DNA of 64,000 nucleotides from Dicaeum eximium (lineage: Eukaryota > Chordata > Aves > Passeriformes > Dicaeidae): NCBI GenBank assembly GCA_013396995.1, contig VWZP01004610.1, positions 93,858 to 157,857 of the forward strand. Direction: 5' to 3'. Made by a program: the position numbers and the translations under genes. Below are positions 56,101 to 64,000 of this stretch, one piece after another. Under the pieces are notes generated by a model, which was given only the letters and a program-made list of their open reading frames with translations, had not been told where the DNA came from and made no database searches. Each line of letters starts with the position of its first letter. The stretch's first letter is position 1.

Positions 56101-56323
56101 GGGGGAAGCGGAGCTGCCCCTGAGCTTTGGTTTTGCCTGCTCCGCGGAGCACCGTGCCAAGGGCAAACCTGTGGGCATTGCCCAGGGCGTGCCACAGCAC
56201 CCCGGGAACAGCAGCGGGGACACCAAGAGCCCAGAGCGCTGCGCCGAGCCCCTCAAGGGCAGGGCCACCCCGGGGCACGGCGGCTGCCGTGGCACCGTGT
56301 GCAATGTCACCGACGCTGAGTAG
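53126..56323 (+). CDS. AMER1: APC membrane recruitment protein 1 (WTX/FAM123B)
   Basis: A single uninterrupted coding exon of 1065 residues, compared with about 1135 in human. The start context CTGCCATGG is strong and an acceptor lies at 53038. AMER1 is a PI(4,5)P2-bound scaffold that recruits APC and the beta-catenin destruction complex to the plasma membrane. Conserved islands in order: basic lipid-binding KLRKTAFKLFGGKRSICTLP (from 43), PKKGLKGFFNSIRRHRKSK (about 155-174), GDVTSLKSFDSLTGCGD (about 307), KRSSCLVTYQGGGEEMAIP (about 345), LLTPQSDQQESAPNSDEGYY (about 416, an APC-binding block in mammals), DSYSGDALYEF (about 457), VSFSQALVEF (about 694), FDVADVEQDGEG (about 740), RRSRSLDTESLEFEL (about 827) and KPVGIAQGVPQ (about 1013). 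The mammalian poly-Glu tract and REA repeats are missing. The C-terminal codons are embedded in a tandem repeat. Confidence 0.97.
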   Translation: METGSPEERDGGDQRRQEGGDAPPDSANGSVVAAEPQQPPPGKLRKTAFKLFGGKRSICTLPSFFGGRGKNRLSKCKTHDGLSSAACDKGGGTQLDSPSEGSRDGQPGPLPSSRSAQLATDTGARGDLGQQDSSPPGSIEGCDKKSNGEKSSFPRPKKGLKGFFNSIRRHRKSKAAESEKAELPEWNGDREEAGNAPGMGVESRGAVEGRGAGPVPEATACPGVLGGDSSCGEATEPTGPVADGGSSEGDTMAVPGNGNVPDTKSEAETAACAEFDRESLLLAFHPDFMDNEPPCLHSGDLLSLMLGDVTSLKSFDSLTGCGDDIAEPDIAESSISVERSRDTAKRSSCLVTYQGGGEEMAIPEEAEEYLHQVWDSGVPGDRSYGAQVSSSSLETHASHEADAHPYVGDAMDGVDLLTPQSDQQESAPNSDEGYYDSTTPGLEDEAGEELKKDRLPRDSYSGDALYEFDTLMSPSHGEESLLEGKVPRQGIFSYFMDFCLPVEKSLIQQMMDQKRGLMETEEEGLAALQKELLYWELQREPVLKGLDISSKEKCPQEKQCIECKTRAASSIGRSQSGLGGEQVASHTPSRAVNGGVAVARAENPEWRDFPGTLCLENRYNSQKAPGSCLIQLPTNSLGFDADLDCGTFGDAIHGSVAPAKTGMFPGFRLPEQEHGGGAEPSPSEPQVGSEPEHAVSFSQALVEFASSGTLFSSLSESLGSSASSSSFTQNFPALPTMVNFDVADVEQDGEGACEQHPELTVGEDIAEAFDDGYGQKESLAECDERMSLGFSPGSFQSCNWGVASLPRHLRLHGLSPSMPAPLSVDRRSRSLDTESLEFELAEPQGARGGPQPCRLWARHEAGRKDSAGARRSRSKEEGELVAPEGGLSLRHLQHGTDTAPGGMELWDFAPAGAVESVWEPSEPPDTVSPFLPLSRADIGEALERRPQEPELSRHPLRPSNLPLQPEARQAREGAGSYRYHGDVPKLSRLLPLGEAELPLSFGFACSAEHRAKGKPVGIAQGVPQHPGNSSGDTKSPERCAEPLKGRATPGHGGCRGTVCNVTDAE

Positions 56324-56460
56324 CTGCAGGAATGTCACCATGTCACCCAGCTGAGGGGCTGCAGGAGTGTCACCGTGTCACTGAGGCTGAGTATCTGCAA
56401 TAATGTCACTGTGTCACCAAGCCAAGGGGCTGCAGGAATGTCACCGTGTCACCATGCTGA
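56303..56460 (+). repeat. About 35-bp degenerate tandem repeat over the AMER1 stop codon
   Basis: The core CTGCAGGAATGTCACCGTG recurs with copies of AATGTCACC (or near variants) at 56303, 56331, 56366, 56402 and 56436. The first copy encodes the last residues (NVTDAE) and the TAG stop at 56321-56323; the others are 3' UTR. Confidence 0.75.
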
Positions 56461-59400
56461 GGCTGCTCTGAGCAGGAGTGAAAGGAGAGCAAAGGGAGGG
56501 AGAAAACTGGGAGCAGCTGGAGGGGACTTGAGTTTGAGCTGGGCTGATGCTCTTCTCCTGCAACCCTTCGTGGCCTTGCCCCTGTGGATGCTCCGGAGGC
56601 AGCTTGGAGCTGCCTCCAGGATTCCTTCATCACCACTGAGGCACTTCCTGGTTTTCCAGCCCTCTCCAATACCAAGTGCAGGAGCAGCCCCTGGTAGAAG
56701 CTGGGGATGGATCCGTTGCTGGTGTGGCAGGTTGGGGTTTGTGCAGGGCTGGGGGAACAAGCCTTGTGCAGACTTCAGAGGAAAATGGGGCTGTTTTCCT
56801 CTTCTGGGTGAAATGTTTTGGTTCAGACTCACTTTGAATGTCTTCCACCCTGGGTTCAGTGTGAGGAGCTGGGAGGAAGGGTGCCACTTGTTCCAGGGGC
56901 GAGGCAGCTGGAAAGGGGAACTTTGCAGCAACATTTTTATTTATTCGATTTGTCCTTGCCCCAAAGGAAAGCAGGAGCTTTTGTGTGCGTGCTGATAATG
57001 TTCTCCAGGTCTAGTTTCAGTTTGCTCAGAGAGATGTGCTGTCCATGGTGTCCCTTTGAAGAACAAAGTGTTGGTCCCTTCTTTGTTGTGGTCTGTCTTC
57101 ATAGTGCAGAATTCCTGGTGGAAACCTTTCCTGTGCTTTGTCCCGGGCTCCTGGCCTCTCTGGGGCCATGGGGACAGGGGTGAGGCCTTTGAAATAAGCT
57201 AAATTTGCATCATGCCTATAGCTGTGAAGTGGCAGATGCTGTTACTTTCTCAAAAGGAAGCTTTGTGGCTTTTTAATTTAATTTTATTATTTTACAGTTG
57301 TTTTCTTTGTATAAACCCACAGGAGGAAAGTTTTGTGTTCTTTGGAATTTGGGATGGACCGCAGCTACATTGGGCTTTACTTCTCCTGTCTGGAGGGAGC
57401 AAAAAACCTGGAAGCTGCTGGTGGTTTGGGATTTTTTGCCTCTTTGAAGGAACGTGGAGGAGGGGCACAGGCTGAGGGGACAGACTTTGTCTGGGAGGTC
57501 CTGTGAGCTCCTGTGACATCTGTTCCAGGCTCCTCGTCGGCTCCATGATCCCAAACCCTCTCAGCTCTGATCCAAACCCCCAATCCATGACACAAAGCTG
57601 CTTCCCTGTCCTGTCCAAGCTCTGTGTTCTGATTCAATTACATTACCAGTGATTTTTGTTTTCCCCCCACCTCACTGCCCTTTTACTATTTTCCTTTGAA
57701 GCAGAGTTTGTAGCATTCAAAAACAATTTCCAAATTGTAAATACCAGAGTTTTACCACATTTGTGGAGTGAGGGATGGCTCTGCTTGGGCCAGACTCGAT
57801 TTTCCTGCTGAGTCCTGCCCTGCTGGGTCACCCTCCTGCTGCTCTCCTGCTCCACATGGATGTGGCTGCATCAGCTGCTCCCTGCCATCCCTGGATTTCC
57901 AGGCACAAGGAGCTGGTTTGGGTTTGATGGGGTTTTTTCCCCCCAAAGCAAAATGAGGTCTTGATATTCCTTTTGAGAAAAAATTCCTTCTGCCCTGTCC
58001 TTGGATATCTGGGAAGGCAGGGCCAGGCTTGGTTCAGCCTCTTGGTGTGATGTGATTTTCCTGCCGAGGCAGAGCAGATCCATCTGTGCATCCATGGGCT
58101 CAAACCTGAATTTTTCCATATTTTCCTGCCAGCTCTGCTGCAGGCAGTTCCACAGGAGCCTGCTGTGCCACAGTTCTTTTCCCTCACCCTCTGGCACACC
58201 GGAGAGGATTTCCTGGGACACAGCTGGCTCTTGGTGCCCCTGGCACGCCCAGAGGGGAGAGTGAGGTGAGCCAGGGGAAGGTGCCCTCGCTGGGAGGTTG
58301 TCTCCCCTCGTTAGCACAGCTGCTAATGAACATTGGATATCCCTCCCTGGAGCAAGGTCAGGGGCAGCTCTGTGCCCATCTCACCCCACTCCCAGCACAC
58401 AAACCATGGGCACACCCTGTTGGGGACACCACAGGGACATGGTCACCCCCTCACGCCCCTGGCTGGGTTTAATCCCTGTTTTATTTCCTTTCAGCGTCTC
58501 ACCAAAGGCATCTCGGGGGTTCCAGGCTCTGGAGCTTTGTTCAGCCAAAGTCCTGCTGGGGGCTGGGAATGTCTCGGTGCCAAATGAATGTTCCAAGGTG
58601 TCCAGAGGATCCTGGGGTTGGGTGTAGGTACGAGGTGGGGAGCTTCAGTGGGAGCAATGCAGCCAAGGCTTGGTAATCTGACTTTATACCAAAGGTTTCT
58701 CCTCTTAATTCGATGGGAATTCAATGAGGCAAATATCTCTGGAATTCAAATGAGTTTTCCTAATGCAGTTTAGTCACTAATTTGCTGGATTCTTGGCAGA
58801 TTCTGCCCCATTAACCCAAAGAAATCAGAATTTCTAGTGCAGTAATTCAGCCTGTAAATGGTCATTGCAGTAGCGATTGGATTTCACTGCCTGCTGAGCC
58901 ACTCTTCCCAAAAAACCCCACTTGGGATCCATGGGAACAGACCTGGGCTGGAGCTGGATCAGTCCAACACTGCCTTACCCAAGGAGCTCACATTTGGGGG
59001 TGGTCACTGAGGCTTCTTATGCAAAAGGGCTTCCCAACCAGAAACCAGTCAGAAAAGTCAGGAATAGCAGAATGTCTTGCCAAGATATTTAGGAAAAACT
59101 TGAGGAATTCACCTGTTCTTGCAGGGAAGGCCTTGCCTGAAGTGAGGGATTGGGGCTGTGAAGTTGTGATGGAACCACTGCCGTTGGGGTCAGCCTGCCA
59201 AGAGGTTCTGTGTTGCATTCTGAGGACTTTGGGGCTTTCTTTCATTTGTTTGTTTTTATACACATAAGAAAACGGTCGATTTTCTCTATTTTTGTATAGT
59301 TTTGCATTTTATAATCACAGGGAAATTTTACAGACTGTTCTTTTACTCGTGTGTCTTGTCTTTCCAAGTGGTGTGGTTTGCTTTTCCCATGGATAAAAGG

Positions 59401-60557
59401 CCATTCCTGCTGCTGCTGTGCCCAGATCCCACCCTGCTCCCTGGGAATGTGCTGGGGCCTCTTCCCAGCCCCCTCCAGCTCCTCACAAACACACTTTGCA
59501 CACACTTGAGACATCCTCAACCCTCCTCTGTCACACTCAGCTGTCTCTTCTTTGCTTTTCAGTGTTGTTTTTAATCTCAATTTGTGGATTTTGGTGATTT
59601 CTCCCTTCAAGTGCTGTAAAAAGCCTACAGGTTTCAGTTGAGGTTTTTCCTGTTGTCTGCTGATGTTATTTTATCTAATATTTGGGCTTTTCTTCAGTCC
59701 CAGGAGATGCTGTTGGCTGGTGCATGGAAATGCTCTTGGACAGGTTTCCTCTCCCCTTGGTGCTCCCTGGCCAGGCTGGGAGTTTGGATTTTGCTCTGGT
59801 GCCTGAGGATTGCTCCTTAAATAATCCTGGGATTAGCAGGGCTCCCCACCTTGTCCTCCTCCTCCCTCCTCCAGGGAGCTCCAGCCCTGTGCTCTGCATC
59901 ACTAAAACATCTCCCTGGAATGACACTGCCTTGAACTTCAGGATCAGAGGAGAGGAGAGCTTCTGAAATGCTAAAATCCAGCCCAAAGCAGATTTTCCCC
60001 ACTTTTTCTCCCCCAGTAGAGGTGGCAATTGTCACTGATTTGGCTCTGCATAGATGTTTTGTTGGTTTTTTTTTTTTTTTTTTTGTCTTCTTATCAATAA
60101 CTTGTCACCTAATGGTGCTTTTAAAAGTTTTTCTGGGTTGGGTTTGCCCCCTTCCCCACAGGGATGGACGGGAAGGTTTCTCATTGAACATTCCTGGAGC
60201 ACTCAGACCCACCTTCCACATTCCCTCTGCCCTGGAATTCTGGGCTCCCTCCTCTCCAGCTGGGACCTCCTGCTCTTCTCACCCACATTGAGTCACTCCA
60301 AAGCTCCATTTGGGTGAAGTGAGAAATTCAAATCCCAAAAAGCCTCTCAGCTGTAAGGAAATAAGGAATTAGCCCTTGTCCTCGGCTGCCCCATCCTGCT
60401 GCCAGGCTGGCAGCTCCTGCCAAGTGACCAACCTGGCTGAATTTGGGTTTTTTTTTTGTTTCCTTCCTGGTCTCATTGCTACTAGTCCTTTCAAGTTTTT
60501 AATGTATTGATTGTGTTTTAAAATGAATGTTCCTTTCACTGAATTCTAATGAATAAA
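56324..60557 (+). other. AMER1: Probable AMER1 3' UTR
   Basis: About 4.2 kb of non-coding sequence from the TAG to the first canonical AATAAA I find. A long 3' UTR is usual for AMER1. It contains the tandem repeat at its start and a 19-base T run at about 60066-60084. No open frame shows protein similarity. Confidence 0.55.
60552..60557 (+). terminator. AMER1: Candidate AMER1 poly(A) signal AATAAA
   Basis: In CTAATGAATAAACTGCAG, the first canonical signal found after the AMER1 stop. It is followed by the GT-rich TTTCACTGGTGGTTTGGTG about 30 bases on. Confidence 0.6.
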
Positions 60558-60649
60558 CTGCAGATTTTTAGAGAACATTGGATTTCACTGGTGGTTTGGT
60601 GTTTTCGTGCTTATTTTGTCTTTGATTCAATGTTTTTCTTTCCCTTGTC

Positions 60650-61346
60650 TGTTGGTTATTTGCCAGTGAGGTGGAATTTTCCATGGGAGAAAGCAACAGA
60701 GACCCTTGTGAAATAAATCAGGCCAGGAGAAATTCGAAATTCTCTTTTCAAAGGCCTTTATTGAGGATCGGCTCTCTCGGGGTGGAAGCTCGGGGTGCGA
60801 GGAGCAGCAGGAGGAGTTTGCAGAGCTGTCACTGCTGGCAGGGCTGCTTCCTCTGTCCTCGTGGTACTGTCAGGAGGCTCCTGCTGGTTCGGTGCTCTGG
60901 GGGTGTTTTCCTGCTTCGGTGCCCTCTTAAGTTACAGCCAGAGTGCCTGGCCTGCTTCCTGATGGTAGCTCCTGCCTCCTGAGTTTCTCATCCTGGGTAG
61001 GTGGTTCTAAAGTGTCTTTTGAAGGTGGCTTGTTGTCCAAGGGTGGTCTCTATTCACCAGTGTCTATATGATTTTAATATGCAAATATTTGCAACCCCTT
61101 CTGGGAATTGAGGAAGTCGGGGAGCAGCAGCAGGATCTCCCGATGGAATTAGGGAGGGACAAGGGACACAGGGGACCAAAATACAAAAGAACAAAGCAAG
61201 GGAGAACCTCAACATGGGCATTTGAAACAATAAAAGTAAGTACATTACCTGGAACATGAACAGGTGTTTAACAAGAGCAGGTAGGTATACAAACAGGTAA
61301 GAGATGAACAGGAATGCAACAGAAACCTTCAATTTTATTCGTAACA
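60650..61346 (-). mobile_element. Probable solo LTR of an endogenous retrovirus
   Basis: On the minus strand this begins TGTTACGAATAAAATTGAAG at 61346. A single AATAAAGGCC poly(A) signal lies at about 60757, and the 3' end may be the CCAACA at 60650. The length of about 700 bp and the TG...CA ends suit an LTR. The bases outside the ends are CTTGTC on the left and CTTGGG on the right, which agree at four of six positions, so a decayed target duplication is possible but weak. No gag, pol or env is present. It sits just after the AMER1 poly(A) site. Confidence 0.4.
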
Positions 61347-63976
61347 CTTGGGAACAGGGTAAAGTTCCTCAAACCCTCATTAAATGAACCCTGGAAATTA
61401 TCCATCCTTTAAGGCTCCAGAGGCAGATTTTCCCTCTTCTCTGGGCTCCAGCAGTGACAGGAAGCAGAGATTACCTGGCTCTGAGGTGACCCCGCCTGGC
61501 TAGGACATCCCTGGGATGGCAGAGAAGGGCTGGGAGGGATGGTTTTATCTCGGATCCTGCTGAATGTGTTCCTCAGTGCCTCCTAGGATTTCCAAATGCA
61601 TTGGAAGACACAGAAGAAGAGTCCTGCCCTCCCTGGGCAGAAATTCAATTTGTGAGAAGCTGTAATTACCTGGAGAGCCTGATGAGCCCGGGGTGAGGCG
61701 GGCGTGCCCTGCGGAGGCTCTGTCCCTTCCCTCTCCATCCATTGGAGATCCCCGGCCATCCTTCAGGCTGGAGGGGAGGGCAAAGCTCTGCCCTGAAAGT
61801 TGCGAGCCTCTCCTCTTCCTTCTCGTGCTGCTCTCCCTGTGGCCCAAACCTCCTTCCACTTTTCCAAACCTCTGAAAATGCTGAGCTTCCATCAGAGCTC
61901 CCTCTCTGCCCCCTGGGCCTTCCCCAGTGTTGCACCATGGAGAGTTTTCCCATTCCCGTCCTGGATCCATCCCTGTTTCATTTTGGAATCAAACAGGCTC
62001 TGCCACGGCCACGGATTCTGCTCCTGGACCAGCAGACGTGGCTGAGCAGCTGCTGGAAAAGCCTTCCTGTGCCTTCAGCTACTCTTCAGGCACCTAAGGA
62101 GCTTTTCCAACATCCCAGTGCAAATCTCCTCCCCCTGTGACTCCACAGAGAGGGCTCAGCCCCAACCCAGCTCTCCCCTCGAGCAGAGGTTGCTTATTAA
62201 TATTTTTAGTATTTATTTATTAATAGATCATAAATACATAAAATATATATAATTACATATCTTTATTTTTATATATGTATTGCTTTAAATATGTTTGCTT
62301 TAAACTAGTTTAATATTTATTAATACATAATGAATATATATCTAAAATATGTAATTATATTTAACTACATATATTTATATTTATTTTATATATATGCTTC
62401 TCAATATTTAAATATATATGCTTTTAAGTATTTTTAATGTTTATTTAATTATATTGTTTTCTGCTGCATTTCAGCTGGGAATAACCCCCCTCATCCCACT
62501 GGAAAAGCCTCCAGCAGCTCCCATAGCTCTGGTGCAAAGGCTGTGGCTTTTCCTTTGGGGTTAAACAAGGTTGGTGTGCCCCAGGAGCAGCTTTGATTGT
62601 GACACTGTGTTTGTCACAGTTCTGGGGCTTTTACCCCAACAGGGGGGTTGGGGCAGCTCCATCCCTGCTCTGTCCCCAGGAACCCTCCCCCGGGAGCCTC
62701 AGCTGTGACCTCCCCATCGTGGGGACAGCGAGGGACAAAGGCAGCAGCTGGGGCCACCTCTGACAAGGAATAGAGAGGGACCAGCACGGGGCAGAGGCCA
62801 CCAGCCCAGTGCTCCTGTGGGGATGGGGCTCCTGGGAATCCCTGATTGAGTTTAGGGAGGGGAAAAGTTGCCCAGCAAGGGCAGAGGGCAGTAGCCAGCA
62901 GCTGCTGATGGATGAGCTCTGATGATTTTCTTTCATTTTAAACATGGGAATAGCCCGGAAGGCAATCAGCTGGGAAAAATCACACGTGGGGCTGGGTCAG
63001 CACTGCCAAGGCTGGAAAACTCAGCCAGAGGAGCCAAAAAAAACCTGTGGAAAGGCTGGGCAGGGGTGAGCGTGGTGTGCCTGGGGGTTCTTGGGTCATG
63101 AGCTCAAAATTCAGGCTTCAAATTCCCCCTCTGGAGCTGTGATCCCATCCAACCCCCCTACAGCCTGCTGGGCTGTTATTCCAGGCACCCTCCCCATCCC
63201 AAATACTTCCTGCCCTAAAGAACATTCCCCAAAGCCCCGGGGTTGCCTTTCCAGATCCCACTTTAAGGTTTGAGCCTGCAAAAGCTGCAAGGGCGTTTTC
63301 TCCCGAGGTGATGGCAAAGCTGGGATTCCCTGGCAGGGGCTGGGGTTATCCAGGGGATTCCTGGCTCATGCCTGGGGGTGTTTAATGCCCTGTTTTCCGT
63401 AGTGCCCGAGGAATATTCCCCTTGGCTGCACCCCCAGCTCTGGCAGGGATGGATGCAGGGGATACAGGAGATGGATTTCACCTCATCCCTGGGTTGTTTT
63501 CTCCTTCTCCCATCGCCTTCCCACTGCTCCACGTGGCAGTGGAGCGTCGATGACGATGAGGACAGCTGAGAACAGCGGGATCAGCTCTTGGGATGGCCCA
63601 TCCCACTGGGAACGCTTCAAACCCTCAGCTCTAATTGCCTCTTTGTAAACACAAATTGACTCGTTTGCTGCAAACAAATTCCTGCTGACAAAACGCTGGA
63701 AGTCGGTTGTCATCACAGGAATGCATCTCACACTTTGAAGTGTTTCGGGTTTTTTTCCCTTTTTTCTACAAAGTGATTTGAAAAGCGCAGACACAACAAC
63801 TTTGCTCCTGAGGGAACACGAGGGCTCTGTGGCACTGCCAGGGTCCTCAGGCTCCTGTGCCCAGAGGCTTCAGGGAAACGGCTCTGGCATGGCCTTGTGA
63901 CCTTTGTGTCACCTGTCACCCCTGGGACAGCTGGTTTAGCTCCTTCCCTATTTCCATGGGTCGAGTGGAGTTTGTT
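61347..63976. other. Intergenic, no gene seen
   Basis: Unique DNA on both sides of the AT-rich tract at 62190-62460. Open frames are short and overlap on both strands. I recognise no exon, RNA gene or CR1 copy. Confidence 0.45.
62190..62460. repeat. AT-rich low-complexity tract
   Basis: About 270 bases made almost only of A and T, with recurring TATTTATTAATA, ATATATAT and AAATATGT motifs and no fixed period. It stands out sharply from its GC-rich flanks. Confidence 0.9.
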
Positions 63977-64000
63977 CATCCCATCCCATCCCATCCCATC
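63977..64000. repeat. (ATCCC)n pentanucleotide microsatellite
   Basis: CATCCCATCCCATCCC continues to the last base of the window, so its full length cannot be seen. Confidence 0.9.

Noticed and set aside
1..64000. CRISPR array, operon, prophage or other prokaryotic system
   Set aside because: The tandem repeats lack unique spacers, genes have introns, and CR1 elements mark this as bird nuclear DNA.

Overview
The window is ordinary vertebrate nuclear chromosome and almost certainly from a bird. Two things show this: many CR1 (chicken-repeat-1) LINE 3' ends on both strands, and three multi-exon or large-exon genes with GT-AG introns and CpG-rich starts. Introns are compact (MTMR8 covers about 16.7 kb), which also fits a bird.

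Three protein genes lie on the + strand in the order MTMR8 (20090-36740, 14 coding exons), ASB12 (47584-49185, 2 coding exons) and AMER1 (53126-56323, one coding exon). The same trio, in the same transcriptional order, sits on human Xq11. By established bird-human synteny this region should be chicken 4p / songbird 4A (inference). MTMR8 encodes an active-type myotubularin 3-phosphoinositide phosphatase, ASB12 an ankyrin/SOCS-box substrate adaptor for a Cullin-5 ubiquitin ligase, and AMER1 a membrane-bound APC/Wnt-pathway scaffold. They are neighbours by descent and do not form an operon or a pathway.

Layout: 1-2770 is a decayed minus-strand CR1 with an LTR fragment and a 540-base gap inside it. 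3361-5215 holds tandem repeats, chiefly a 30-bp minisatellite of about 26 copies. 5216-19568 is gene-poor DNA with short CR1 tails. 19569-20089 is a GC-rich minisatellite plus the MTMR8 promoter, with a 55-base gap. 36741-47527 is intergenic and includes a candidate muscle-type promoter for ASB12 near 45.5 kb. 50955-51577 is a CpG-rich block cut by a 430-base gap, probably the AMER1 first exon. 56324 to about 60575 is the AMER1 3' UTR, followed by a probable solo LTR and unique or AT-rich DNA to the end.

I found no undescribed multi-gene system. The observations most worth a second look are: the lack of the beta-catenin-binding REA repeats in this AMER1; a second, in-frame splice acceptor in MTMR8; the possible ASB12 muscle promoter; the minisatellites beside or inside gene boundaries; and the gaps that hide two promoters.
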